Source of the DNA: Thermomonas sp.
GTDB taxonomy: Bacteria > Pseudomonadota > Gammaproteobacteria > Xanthomonadales > Xanthomonadaceae
DNA length: 63,637 nt
NCBI GenBank assembly: GCA_020692565.1
Contig: JAIMKJ010000016.1
Span: 12,575 to 76,211 of the forward strand
Direction of reading: 5' to 3'
How positions within the stretch are numbered: position 1 is the stretch's first letter; each line of letters starts with the position of its first letter. Below the pieces are notes generated by a model. That model was not told the origin of the DNA. It did not search any database and worked only from the letters and a program-made list of their open reading frames with translations. Below, piece by piece: positions 16,104 to 23,148 of the stretch. The translations under genes were made by a program, and so were the position numbers.

Positions 16104-17134
16104 CAGAATCCTTGCATGCTGAGCAAGTAATTCCGATTGTCATCAGAAAGATTATTAACGTTGCAGTTACTGATAAAGCGTTGCTTAATTAGCGCGACAG
16201 CATTGGATTGATCGGGGAAGTAGCCTAACGCCTGGTTAGCCATGAGCCAGTCGTTATAGTCTCTAGCATAGGTGAGGATGATATGACCTGGATCTACCTG
16301 CAGGCGTTGGCCCATCCGCACAGCCTCCGCCGCAAGCTCGGCAGGAGAGAAGAAACGGCCTTTACCGAGGGGTAAGTTATCTGCACCGTTCCGCAGCAGA
16401 GCTAGTGCAAACACATCTGCCTGTCGCTCTTCATCATCGCTAGGGCCACTCGTCTCACCCTCAATAGAGTCGGTAATAGCGTCAATGCACTCGTCGATCA
16501 ATGCTTCGTTCTTTTCCACGTGGCCCAGACAAATGTGCGCCAGCTCATGGGCCAATATGAACAGCTGTCGAGCATTCTGACTGGACTGAAAGCCTAGGAC
16601 TATGACCGGCCGGCGCTCTGTTTGAAGTGCCATCCCTGCGATACGCTTACTGCCGCGAGGAAGATCCTTAAGGAAGAGTACGGGCACTCCTTGAGACCAA
16701 CAAAAATCCAGAAGTGATGCGAATGTGATGGCATTGGATTTGGATAATGCTCGTACTTGTCCAACTGCCTGGGCTGGATCCTTGGGAAGATTAGGTTTTA
16801 CAACCGGCATGCAAAAAAGCGCAAGCTTCCCCAGCGCTACGCCCAAAGTCGAGCAGGCCTGAAGCTCACGGTTTTGGGTGGTCGCTCGTTTCTTATAGCG
16901 CGCACGGCCGTCCGTAGCGAGCACTTCAAGCTCACCATTCTCTGCAAAACGCACATCTACACCTAAGCGCTGCTTGAGGATTGATGCAAATTCAATCGCT
17001 CCGGAACTCGTCTTAAATAGTGCGTTGTCCCACCAATCCGGCAACAAACGCGAGACAAAGCTTTTAGGAAATCCTGCAGCGTCGAGGGCGTGATATGCAC
17101 TCTTGACAGTTACGGTTGGGGTGTTTTTATTCAT
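16103..17134 (-). CDS. ImmA/IrrE family metallo-endopeptidase (cassette gene)
   Basis: 343 residues from ATG 17134 (MNKNTPTVTVKSAYHALDA). The zinc protease motif FILAHELAHICLGH (HExxH, ~200-213) is followed by the third-ligand region DDEERQADVFALALL (~243-257), as in ImmA/IrrE peptidases. VPVLFLKDLPRGSKRIAGMAL just before it is the typical lead-in of the domain. The N-terminal ~130 residues look helical and HTH-like but are not a clear XRE domain. Such proteases cleave repressors in mobile elements and stress responses. Here the HTH gene lies 29 bp upstream in the same operon and is a plausible substrate. Confidence 0.85.
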   Translation of the reverse strand: MNKNTPTVTVKSAYHALDAAGFPKSFVSRLLPDWWDNALFKTSSGAIEFASILKQRLGVDVRFAENGELEVLATDGRARYKKRATTQNRELQACSTLGVALGKLALFCMPVVKPNLPKDPAQAVGQVRALSKSNAITFASLLDFCWSQGVPVLFLKDLPRGSKRIAGMALQTERRPVIVLGFQSSQNARQLFILAHELAHICLGHVEKNEALIDECIDAITDSIEGETSGPSDDEERQADVFALALLRNGADNLPLGKGRFFSPAELAAEAVRMGQRLQVDPGHIILTYARDYNDWLMANQALGYFPDQSNAVALIKQRFISNCNVNNLSDDNRNYLLSMQGF

Positions 17135-17163
17135 CCTTGGCTTCCGCGGGCCTACGGCCATTG

Positions 17164-17493
17164 TCACATGTGCGCTTGGTGGTGGGCAAAGAGCAGGCGG
17201 GCCAAGCGCTTGGCATGGGACTCTGTCCCATCCCAAACCGAAGATAGAGCATCCATCAGTACCTTCGACTCGCCAGGATGACCGCATCCTTCATATGCAT
17301 CTATATTTAGATATTTGCATAATGCCTTGAGTGTTCGTGTGACCCGCTTGGGCTGTCCGAACAGATTGCGATAAATCTGTGGTTGGCCTAGACCAAAAGC
17401 CTTTGAAATTGCAGTACTAGTGGTGAGATTGTCTCGCGCCAACCTAGCACGGATTTCGGCTGCCAAGGCAGGCGGATGCTTAAGTTTTTTCAT
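17164..17493 (-). CDS. Helix-turn-helix regulator of the cassette
   Basis: 109 residues from ATG 17493 (MKKLKHPPALAAEIRARL). Residues ~15-55 contain a probable HTH: NLTTSTAISKAFGLGQPQIY, then RNLFGQPKRVTRTLKALCKY. The remainder (DALSSVWDGTESHAKRLARLL) is helical and resembles the end of small regulators of toxin-antitoxin or restriction type. The start codon lies inside a 32-bp perfect palindrome, so autorepression, and control of the divergent nuclease gene, are very likely. It is the first gene of the HTH, ImmA/IrrE and PIN-like operon. An upstream alternative start (TTG/ATG at 17517) would put the palindrome inside the coding region. Confidence 0.75.
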   Translation of the reverse strand: MKKLKHPPALAAEIRARLARDNLTTSTAISKAFGLGQPQIYRNLFGQPKRVTRTLKALCKYLNIDAYEGCGHPGESKVLMDALSSVWDGTESHAKRLARLLFAHHQAHM

Positions 17494-17520
17494 GCAATTT
17501 ATTCTTATAAATTGCATGAA
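17489..17520. promoter_or_regulatory. 32-bp perfect palindrome: probable operator between divergent operons
   Basis: TTCATGCAATTTAT (17489-17502), a TCTT spacer and its exact inverse ATAAATTGCATGAA (17507-17520). It covers the HTH gene start codon and lies ~50 bp upstream of the sce7726-type gene. Its AT-rich arms contain candidate promoter elements for both directions (TATAAG on the minus strand, TTGCAT on the plus strand). This is a classic arrangement for an autoregulating dimer. Confidence 0.85.
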
Positions 17521-17570
17521 ATCATAGCTGTGTTATCCTCGGTCTGTACACCCCCCGGCTCAAGGTCGTT

Positions 17571-18131
17571 ATGAAAGAGTTGCAGATCAAACAGGCGCTA
17601 ACTGGCCACTTGGCCAAGCAGGCAGCTGTCCACGGCCAGTCCTTCCTCGAGGAAGTGCGCTTACATGGGGGCGAAGTCAGGGCTGATCTGGTTCTGGTGG
17701 AAGAGATGCACTGTTATGAGATCAAGAGCGAGGCAGATAGCTTGGTGCGCCTGATCAATCAAGGCTCGCGTTACGGCTGGGTCTTTGATCGGGTTACCTT
17801 GGTCATGGCTCCGTGCCACGTCTCTAAAGCGATGGATCTCCTGCCTCCTTGGTGGGGTGCGATGGTCTTGGACGCACAGACAGGTACATTCAAGGACCTG
17901 CGAGAGGCGGGCTTGAACGTACGGCAGCAGGCTGCTTCCCTTGCCTCTGTGCTGAACAAGCAAGAGGCGCTAGGCGTGCTGGAACAGGCAGGGCAAGTTA
18001 AGGGTTGGCGCAGCAAAAGCCTTTACCTTATCCAGCAACAAATTGCTCAGTCCCTAACTCTAGATGAAATAAAGCAGCATATACGCACCGCGCTGCTCGC
18101 ACGTGCGAGCAGCCCTTACGTGGTTCACTAG
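17571..18131 (+). CDS. sce7726-family protein, PD-(D/E)XK-like nuclease (cassette gene)
   Basis: 186 residues. The N-terminal half matches the sce7726 pattern: FLEEVRLHGGEVRADLVLV (~24-42), then CYEIKSEADSLVRLINQ (~49-65). Acidic and basic residues are placed as in PD-(D/E)XK nucleases (E...G.. R-A-D ... E-x-K). YGWVFDRVTLVMAP continues the core fold. The C-terminal half is helical. Families of this type are annotated from prophages and defence neighbourhoods; activity has not, to my knowledge, been shown. It is transcribed from the shared operator region, divergent from the HTH gene. Its stop codon overlaps that of the convergent beta-family gene. Confidence 0.8.
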   Translation: MKELQIKQALTGHLAKQAAVHGQSFLEEVRLHGGEVRADLVLVEEMHCYEIKSEADSLVRLINQGSRYGWVFDRVTLVMAPCHVSKAMDLLPPWWGAMVLDAQTGTFKDLREAGLNVRQQAASLASVLNKQEALGVLEQAGQVKGWRSKSLYLIQQQIAQSLTLDEIKQHIRTALLARASSPYVVH

Positions 18132-19147
18132 TACTGCTTTTTCACCACATAGCTAATATGGTGAGTCCAGAATTCGGTGATGTGGTAGTGACCACATTTT
18201 TTATCTTTTTCTGGAACAGCGGGATCTGCCCGATCAGAGATAAGTTTATCTCCGAAAGAGAAAGTGGCTCCCTGGTACTCAGCAGCGTATAAGGCGAGCA
18301 ATAGCTGTGAGATTGCGATTGACTCTGCCGTCGTGGCGTTCTGACCTCTGATGATGCGCCACTTGTCATCTAGCGCATAGCGGATAACAACCCGTCCACC
18401 TCTGCGCGTGAGGGTTTCTTCCGACCAGTTCGGGTTCAAGGGGCCATAGTCCGAAAAGCCCAAAAAAAGTGCAGGATTTTGCGCCGAAACGACTTCCCAC
18501 AATGCCCAATCTTTCCTAGTTACGTGTCCCGCACCATTGATATGCATAAGGCTCGACGGGAAACTTCCCGAAGCCAAATGAATGTGTTTGAAGCCCAGAC
18601 TTTTCATGATTGCGAGACTGGTCGACAGTGAAGCGACGCTGGCCTGAGTGGACACTGGCGTATAGCCAAGATCTACGATCAGGCGATCAGCTGCTGCAGC
18701 TAAGCCCGGGATAGCCAGCGCCGCCTTTACAGTGGCAATGGCTTTACTGGATTGCTCCACGTCAGCCAGTCGTAGTCGGAGAGCGACACTTCGCTTTCCA
18801 AGTAAAGGCGCGATTGCGGGGTAGTCGACGTTTGCGGTAGCTGGATTGAGAACTGGAGAGGCAAGCAGGCCTGAACCCTTCACAGCACTAAGAAACTCTT
18901 TCAATTCCTTGATTCGGCTCGTCGTCAACGTGCCCTCAGGATCGGAGTAATCGATTAGCGCCGGATATTTCCAAACCTCGGCGTAACTGTCGAGCATTAC
19001 CCTGTGCTGCGCAGGAAGCCTGACCTCGATACACGGCAGTGTCCTCTTGGCCACGCTAGCCGGGATATGGGCTAAAGCGCGCTGCTCCCAAGTTTGCCAT
19101 TTGATGATCGGTACATAGTGCGGGTGCTGCTTATACTCAATCGCCAT
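18128..19147 (-). CDS. Beta-family protein (cassette gene)
   Basis: 339 residues from ATG 19147, preceded by a perfect AAGGAGG. The opening HPHYVPIIKWQTWEQRALAHI is the hallmark of the 'beta family protein' group (Pfam Beta_protein). LRLRLADVEQ, LIVDLGYTPVS and the C-terminal GHYHITEFWTHHISYVVKKQY follow. The family's molecular function is unknown, but from memory it is repeatedly found with sce7725/sce7726-type proteins on mobile DNA. The predicted fold includes repeated beta-alpha units like a TIM barrel. It is convergent with the sce7726 gene, with stop codons sharing the CTAG at 18128-18131. Confidence 0.8.
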   Translation of the reverse strand: MAIEYKQHPHYVPIIKWQTWEQRALAHIPASVAKRTLPCIEVRLPAQHRVMLDSYAEVWKYPALIDYSDPEGTLTTSRIKELKEFLSAVKGSGLLASPVLNPATANVDYPAIAPLLGKRSVALRLRLADVEQSSKAIATVKAALAIPGLAAAADRLIVDLGYTPVSTQASVASLSTSLAIMKSLGFKHIHLASGSFPSSLMHINGAGHVTRKDWALWEVVSAQNPALFLGFSDYGPLNPNWSEETLTRRGGRVVIRYALDDKWRIIRGQNATTAESIAISQLLLALYAAEYQGATFSFGDKLISDRADPAVPEKDKKCGHYHITEFWTHHISYVVKKQY

Positions 19148-19392
19148 GGCCCCCTCCTTGGCTGTAACGGTATATCGACGATCCGGTTATAAGCAGAATC
19201 GCCAATTCGGCACTCCAAGAGGTTAGCTCCCTCCTTGGAGTCTTCCTACGATACATGATGATAGCTCTAGCGGCTCAATCAGCACTCCGCTCAGGTCCCG
19301 TCTGGAACAAATCGCCGCCCGCGACCTTCACCGTCCCCGGTTTCTGGGTACTTGCGGAAACCGTTACGCCTATAGGGTGGTCACAGTCGGAA

Positions 19393-19655
19393 TTAGCGGC
19401 TTAACCCCGTACCTAGTGCAGCGATAAGGCCAACCTTCATGTACTCCTCCCAGGAAATCCGCTGACCCTTGCCGGACGGCAGGTCGTCAGCGATCCAATG
19501 AGCGCGAGCTTTGGGCCGAGGACGTTGTCAACGACGCTGGCGTGATCATCAGCTCTGCGTGAGCGGGGGAAGGTCGGCTGCATCGATGGCCAGCGCCCCA
19601 GGAAAGTCGCCGGCATGTTTCTTATGACCGACGCGAGGATTGCCACGGCGCAGCG
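19393..19655 (-). pseudogene. Decayed 3' end of an arsB-type arsenite efflux gene
   Basis: Three minus-strand segments in shifting frames line up with the ArsB C-terminus. They are AILASVIRNMPATFLG, then ASVVDNVLGPKLALIGSL (ArsB has N-V-I-G-x-D-L-G-P-K-L-T-P-I-G-S-L), then KGQRISWEEYMKVGLIAALG ending in TAA at 19393-19395. ArsB is a membrane arsenite pump; here only ~85 codons survive, with at least one frameshift and a lost membrane segment. This suggests the element, or an ancestor, once carried or captured arsenic-resistance DNA. The match is by eye. Confidence 0.6.
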
Positions 19656-19760
19656 GCAACGGCGAACTATGTATTGAAGGTCAAGCGTTACAGTTTTCGC
19701 GCTGAAACCGACCTGGAGCGATTTGGGGCAATTAATGCCGCAACACAGCCCAATACATGA
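19650..19760 (+). pseudogene. Possible transposase C-terminal remnant
   Basis: A plus-strand frame ending in TGA (19758-19760) reads VLKVKRYSFRAETDLERF. It resembles the segment before the last conserved block in IS481-like integrase cores. It is short, ends early and has no start, and could be coincidence. Confidence 0.25.
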
Positions 19761-19814
19761 CTAAAAAAACGGTCCCCTTCTGAATCAAAGACTTAACTCT
19801 ATTGCTCGGGCGGC

Positions 19815-19856
19815 TTGTAAGTGCGTTGTAAGTGCATTGTTAGTGCATTGCACATA
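19815..19856 (+). repeat. 11-bp direct repeats upstream of the transposase
   Basis: TTGTAAGTGCG, TTGTAAGTGCA and TTGTTAGTGCA follow each other, then a partial copy TTGCACATA. The array lies ~370 bp upstream of the transposase start and could bind a protein or be a simple slippage product. Confidence 0.7.
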
Positions 19857-20034
19857 CAAAATCTTTTTGAATCAGTGGCTTACTTCCACTTTTTGGCTAG
19901 TGCTGCGACACTTCGACGGTCCGCCAAATGCGGACTGGGGCGGTTAAGAATTGCTGCCTGAGACCATCAGGACATCGGAGGCTTATCGAAAAAGCCATCA
20001 CGCGCGTCACCTTATACGTGGGCCAGAAAGCACA

Positions 20035-20066
20035 AAGCCCAAATCCCCGGCAAGGGATCTGGGCTT
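20035..20066. promoter_or_regulatory. Hairpin in the transposase leader region
   Basis: AAGCCCAAATCCC (20035-20047) pairs with GGGATCTGGGCTT (20054-20066), 12 of 13 pairs, with a 6-nt loop. It lies ~160 bp before the transposase start. It may limit read-through or translation of the transposase from outside promoters, as known for several insertion sequences. Confidence 0.5.
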
Positions 20067-20228
20067 CAAAGAAAGCAGGTGTGCAACCTGCCGACATAGT
20101 GCCTCCCCCTCCTTCCAGTTGTCAACGCTCTCAAGAGGCGTTATGGAGGGGGCTTGCCCGGACATTCGCTATGCCGCGACCGCGGACGGCCCAACTCGGC
20201 CCCGCGGCCGGCACCTCCGGACTACTTT

Positions 20229-21350
20229 ATGACTCAGCACTACCTCACTAGCGCGGCCTACCGCGACCTCACAATCCATTCCATCTATGCCATGTCGGAC
20301 AGCGAGATCCATGCGTTGTTTGCCCGGTTGCGCTGGGGCAGTACGACTCATCAAGGCTGCCCTGCCTGCGGAGCTTGGGCTGTGCACTATTCACGGCCGC
20401 AGCGGCGCCAATGGCGCTGTAGGGAATGCGGACGAGATTTTTCCGTCACTTCGGCTACCGCCTTCGCCAGCCACAAGAAACCGCTGCGCAGCATCTTGCT
20501 CGCGGCTTTCTACTACGTGACGGGAGTCAAGGGGCTGGCAGGTCTCGGCCTGAGCCGCATGGGCGATTACTCGCCCAAGGCCGCTCACGCTACGCTTGGT
20601 AAAATGCGTGAATCGATCTTCCGTACCCAGGACTTCACTCCCCTGACAGGTATCGTGGAGATCGACGGCGGCTATTTTGGCGGAAAACCACGCAAGCCGA
20701 ACCGCCGTGGACGGCGGAATCACCAGCTCATTGCCGATCGCTTGGCCGGACGCAACCCTGAGCGACAGCGGCCCTGGCATCGTAGTGGCACCACGCGCCA
20801 GAACTGGGAGAAGCGCCGAAACCGGCGGGTGGTAATGATCTTCCGCGAAAAGGGCGCTCCCGGCGAAGGCGCTATACGGAGCATCGCCGCAGTCGCATCT
20901 GCCGAGGACGACCACCATGCCACTGAGCTGATAGCGCGCTACGTCGCGCCTAGTGCGACGATCATGACCGATGAGAGTCCCGCCTACGCCGGTGTTTCCA
21001 AAACGCACGAACACTACGCGGTCCGTCATTCTCAGGAATACGTTTCAGCCGAGGGGATCAATGAAAATCAGGCCGAGTCGTTCTTTAGCCGCCTGCGGCG
21101 CTGGGAATATGGTGTTTCGCACGGTGTCAGGCCCACTTATCTTGCTGACTACGCTAACGAAATGGTTTGGCGGGAGGATGTTCGACGGCATTCGATTCGC
21201 GTCCAGTTGGAAATGTTGCTCACAAAGGCGCTCACCGTCGGGCACTCACGCTGGTGGCGTGGCTACTATCAAGGCAAGCGTCGAGGCACCGAAATTCTCA
21301 TGAACAAGGATCTGCATCACTCGGGGCCGGGCAAGGGTAATGCCCAATAG
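20229..21350 (+). CDS. IS1595-family transposase
   Basis: 373 residues from ATG 20229. The N-terminal zinc ribbon is CPACGAWAVHYSRPQRRQWR, then CRECG (~39-65). The DDE core (ISXO2-like) has the first Asp in GIVEIDGGYFGGKPRK (~140), the second in ATIMTDESPAYAGV (~250) and the Glu in NENQAESFFSRLRRWEYGVS (~285). Conserved DYANEMVWREDVRR precedes the C-terminus. It binds the 22-bp ends and moves the element by a cut-and-paste or copy mechanism typical of the family. All catalytic residues are present, so it is probably functional. It overlaps the convergent accessory gene by 34 bp. Confidence 0.93.
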   Translation: MTQHYLTSAAYRDLTIHSIYAMSDSEIHALFARLRWGSTTHQGCPACGAWAVHYSRPQRRQWRCRECGRDFSVTSATAFASHKKPLRSILLAAFYYVTGVKGLAGLGLSRMGDYSPKAAHATLGKMRESIFRTQDFTPLTGIVEIDGGYFGGKPRKPNRRGRRNHQLIADRLAGRNPERQRPWHRSGTTRQNWEKRRNRRVVMIFREKGAPGEGAIRSIAAVASAEDDHHATELIARYVAPSATIMTDESPAYAGVSKTHEHYAVRHSQEYVSAEGINENQAESFFSRLRRWEYGVSHGVRPTYLADYANEMVWREDVRRHSIRVQLEMLLTKALTVGHSRWWRGYYQGKRRGTEILMNKDLHHSGPGKGNAQ

Positions 21351-21820
21351 CCTTCTACGTTGCTTTTAGCGGCATGCCGCCGGCGAACCTTGCCGGCGGC
21401 ATAAAGCGTGCGCAGGCGCTTTCGTACCGACAGACGCAGCAACCCATAGGAGTCATCGCCAATATCGAGAGTACTTTGAGCCGCAACATAGCTCATGATC
21501 TCGGTCGTCGAACACCACCCACCCTTCGCTTTCCTTAGACAGGAAAGCGTATGCCTGGTGAGGTGAGCGAATGGCAAAAGCCTCGCCTGCCGATGCGTGC
21601 CAACGTCCGGAATGGACTCTGGGTGGAGTTCGATTTCGTGCATCGACAATACGCGATCCATTGACGCCAAGTCGATCTTTAGCTGGTTCGCAGTTCGCTC
21701 CAAATCTACTGCTTTGGCCGTTGCTTCGGAAGCGTCCCGAAGAGTGCGTTGAATCTCTCCGGCAAGGCGGGCACGCCGATTTACGAGCCATTTCAATGAG
21801 GATGGCAGCTTGGTTTGCAT
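21317..21820 (-). CDS. Accessory protein of the IS1595 element, coiled coil plus winged-helix-like domain
   Basis: 167 residues from ATG 21820 (MQTKLPSSLKWLVNRRARLA); an alternative start at 21835 adds five residues. Residues ~15-65 are a charged, probable coiled coil (EIQRTLRDASEATAKAVDLE). The C-terminal half (FAHLTRHTLSCLRKAKGGW, MSYVAAQSTLD, LRLSVRKRLRTLYAAGKVRR) looks like a winged helix that reads a DNA end or regulates. No catalytic motif is seen. It begins 36 bp inside the right inverted repeat and overlaps the transposase 3' end antiparallel, so it belongs to the element. It may be a regulator or transposition accessory; function unknown. Confidence 0.65.
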   Translation of the reverse strand: MQTKLPSSLKWLVNRRARLAGEIQRTLRDASEATAKAVDLERTANQLKIDLASMDRVLSMHEIELHPESIPDVGTHRQARLLPFAHLTRHTLSCLRKAKGGWCSTTEIMSYVAAQSTLDIGDDSYGLLRLSVRKRLRTLYAAGKVRRRHAAKSNVEGYWALPLPGPE

Positions 21821-21855
21821 GGCCCAAGCTACCAATCTAACCAGCCAACTTCATT

Positions 21856-21877
21856 GGGCAGGTGCGCCCTAATGGCG
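21856..21877 (-). repeat. Right terminal inverted repeat of the IS1595 element
   Basis: Inverse of the left end with one mismatch in 22. It is followed directly by the second ATCGGTCC copy. Confidence 0.93.
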
Positions 21878-21885
21878 ATCGGTCC
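21878..21885. repeat. Right target-site duplication of the IS1595 element
   Basis: ATCGGTCC, identical to 15315-15322. The remaining DNA up to 22030 holds no gene. Confidence 0.93.
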
Positions 21886-22029
21886 AAGTCTTCGGGCAAA
21901 GGTGGCTTCAAGCGGGAAAGGAAAAACATCCTCCGGGACAGTGACGCATTGCTCTGGAATGGCCGTACGGAATATCAGAACCCAACCCACGGCATCGCGA
22001 CATCGAGGCCTGCGGCGCGCCAGCGGACC

Positions 22030-23148
22030 TCAACCGAAGCGGATGCCATGCCGCTGCATCTTGCGCTGAACATATTCGGTGCCGATGTCACCGAACTTCC
22101 GCTGCGCTTCGTCGCGCCGGTCCTGTTGATCCGAGGAGAGATCGGGCAGCAGCGGTTTGATCCGGGTGTCGTAATTGGACGTCCACCACTTGCCGCCGGT
22201 GATCTTGCCCTGCTCGATTCCGCCGATCTTGTGCGCGAACATCTGCGATGCCGCACTCTGGGCATCGGTATGCGCCGTCGCGATGCGCTGTTTCTGGTCC
22301 GCCCACGAGAACGTATCGCCACCGTCCTCCCAATGCTTCTTCAAGGCCGCGATACCGGTGTGGTCGAGCCCGGCGCCCTTGACCTTGGCATTGCCGATCT
22401 GCGGGAAGGCTTCGAGCATCGTCGACTGGAAACCCTTGCCGGGATCGTCCGAATTCTGCAGCTGCATCTGCCATTTCGTCGCCATGACCCGTGCGCGCAT
22501 GCCGGAACCGACATCCTCCAGTCCGACCGCCCGCTTCGCGGTGATGTCTTCCAGATGCGAGGTCAGTGCGAAGGTGCCCAGCGTATTGCTGAGCGGAAAC
22601 TTGGAGTTGTCTTCCTTGCGCTTCGTCGCGTTGGGCTTCAGCTCATCGAGCCGCGAGACCTTGGCGTCCGCCTTGTAATCGACGCCGGAATCCGACAGTT
22701 GTTTGATGCCCCGTGCTTCCAGGGTCGCTCTCTGTAGCGACAGGTTCTTCGGGAACACCACATTGTTGTAGCCGCCATCGCCCGTGTACGTGGTGTTGCT
22801 GGGCGTCTGCAGCATGCCCTGGACCAGCCCGGTCCTCCCCTGGTCGTGCACGCTGTAATCGCCGCTCACGGTAACCTTGCGCGTCTCGCCGGCGCCGCGG
22901 ACGTTGAGATCGAAACGGGTACTGACCTGGGTCATGCCGTTGTCGCGCAATTGCTGGATGGCCGTGTGAAAAGCGCTCCCTGTCAATACATTGGGCTGCG
23001 TCGAAGGCTGTGGCGTGGGCGACACCTGCGGCGTGAAGGTCGGAACGAAAACGGGCACTGTGCTGGGATCGAACAGCTTGCGGTTCTTGACGGCGGGCGC
23101 AAGCTTGTCGCTTCCGGGTGAAGTCTTCCGTTTCTTGTCCGAACTCAT
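22030..23148 (-). CDS. Large protein of unknown function, low-complexity N-terminus
   Basis: 372 residues from ATG 23148, with GAGGAAA 10 nt upstream. No family is recognised. The first ~55 residues are basic and then Pro/Thr/Gln-rich (PTFTPQVSPTPQPSTQPNV) with no hydrophobic signal peptide, as in many type III/IV/VI effectors. The middle has beta-like strands (QVSTRFDLNVRGAGETRKVT). The last ~150 residues are helical with many Lys/Asp/Gln, including AFPQIGNAKVKGAGLDHTGI, KKHWEDGGDTFSWADQKQR and ARKFGDIGTEY-like RKFGDIGTEYVQRKMQRHG. It is a single gene between the IS1595 element and fumarase. A secreted effector is possible but only inferred from composition. Confidence 0.6.
   Translation of the reverse strand: MSSDKKRKTSPGSDKLAPAVKNRKLFDPSTVPVFVPTFTPQVSPTPQPSTQPNVLTGSAFHTAIQQLRDNGMTQVSTRFDLNVRGAGETRKVTVSGDYSVHDQGRTGLVQGMLQTPSNTTYTGDGGYNNVVFPKNLSLQRATLEARGIKQLSDSGVDYKADAKVSRLDELKPNATKRKEDNSKFPLSNTLGTFALTSHLEDITAKRAVGLEDVGSGMRARVMATKWQMQLQNSDDPGKGFQSTMLEAFPQIGNAKVKGAGLDHTGIAALKKHWEDGGDTFSWADQKQRIATAHTDAQSAASQMFAHKIGGIEQGKITGGKWWTSNYDTRIKPLLPDLSSDQQDRRDEAQRKFGDIGTEYVQRKMQRHGIRFG

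Larger units (their letters stand above)
19148..20228. other. Non-coding, decayed stretch inside the IS1595 element
   Basis: Just over 1 kb with no intact gene. Contents seen: a hairpin at 19212-19241 (ACTCCAAG/CTTGGAGT) near the beta-family promoter, an arsB relic on the minus strand, a possible transposase remnant on the plus strand, an 11-bp direct repeat array and a hairpin before the transposase. The rest shows nothing recognisable. Confidence 0.7.
15323..21877. mobile_element. IS1595-family element with passenger genes (6,555 bp)
   Basis: Both ends match as inverted repeats over 22 bp with one mismatch: left 15323-15344, right 21856-21877; outermost sequence CGCCATTAGGGCGCAC. The insertion is flanked by a perfect 8-bp direct repeat, ATCGGTCC. 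The transposase at 20229-21350 has the zinc ribbon and DDE core of IS1595. Ordinary members are 0.7-2 kb, while some subgroups carry passengers; here about 4.7 kb is cargo. The cargo is an HTH, ImmA/IrrE, PIN-like, sce7726 and beta-family cassette, decayed arsB sequence and a small accessory gene at the right end. Intact ends and duplication indicate one insertion event as a unit into the intergenic DNA after a terminator. Confidence 0.93.

Noticed and set aside
19437..19646. Short minus-strand frame as a functional small gene
   Set aside because: It mixes two ArsB-like pieces separated by out-of-frame sequence; better explained as a relic.
15323..21877. Whether the insert is a genomic island with integrase and tRNA site
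   Set aside because: No tRNA gene, integrase or att-like core is seen; inverted ends and the 8-bp duplication fully explain the boundaries.
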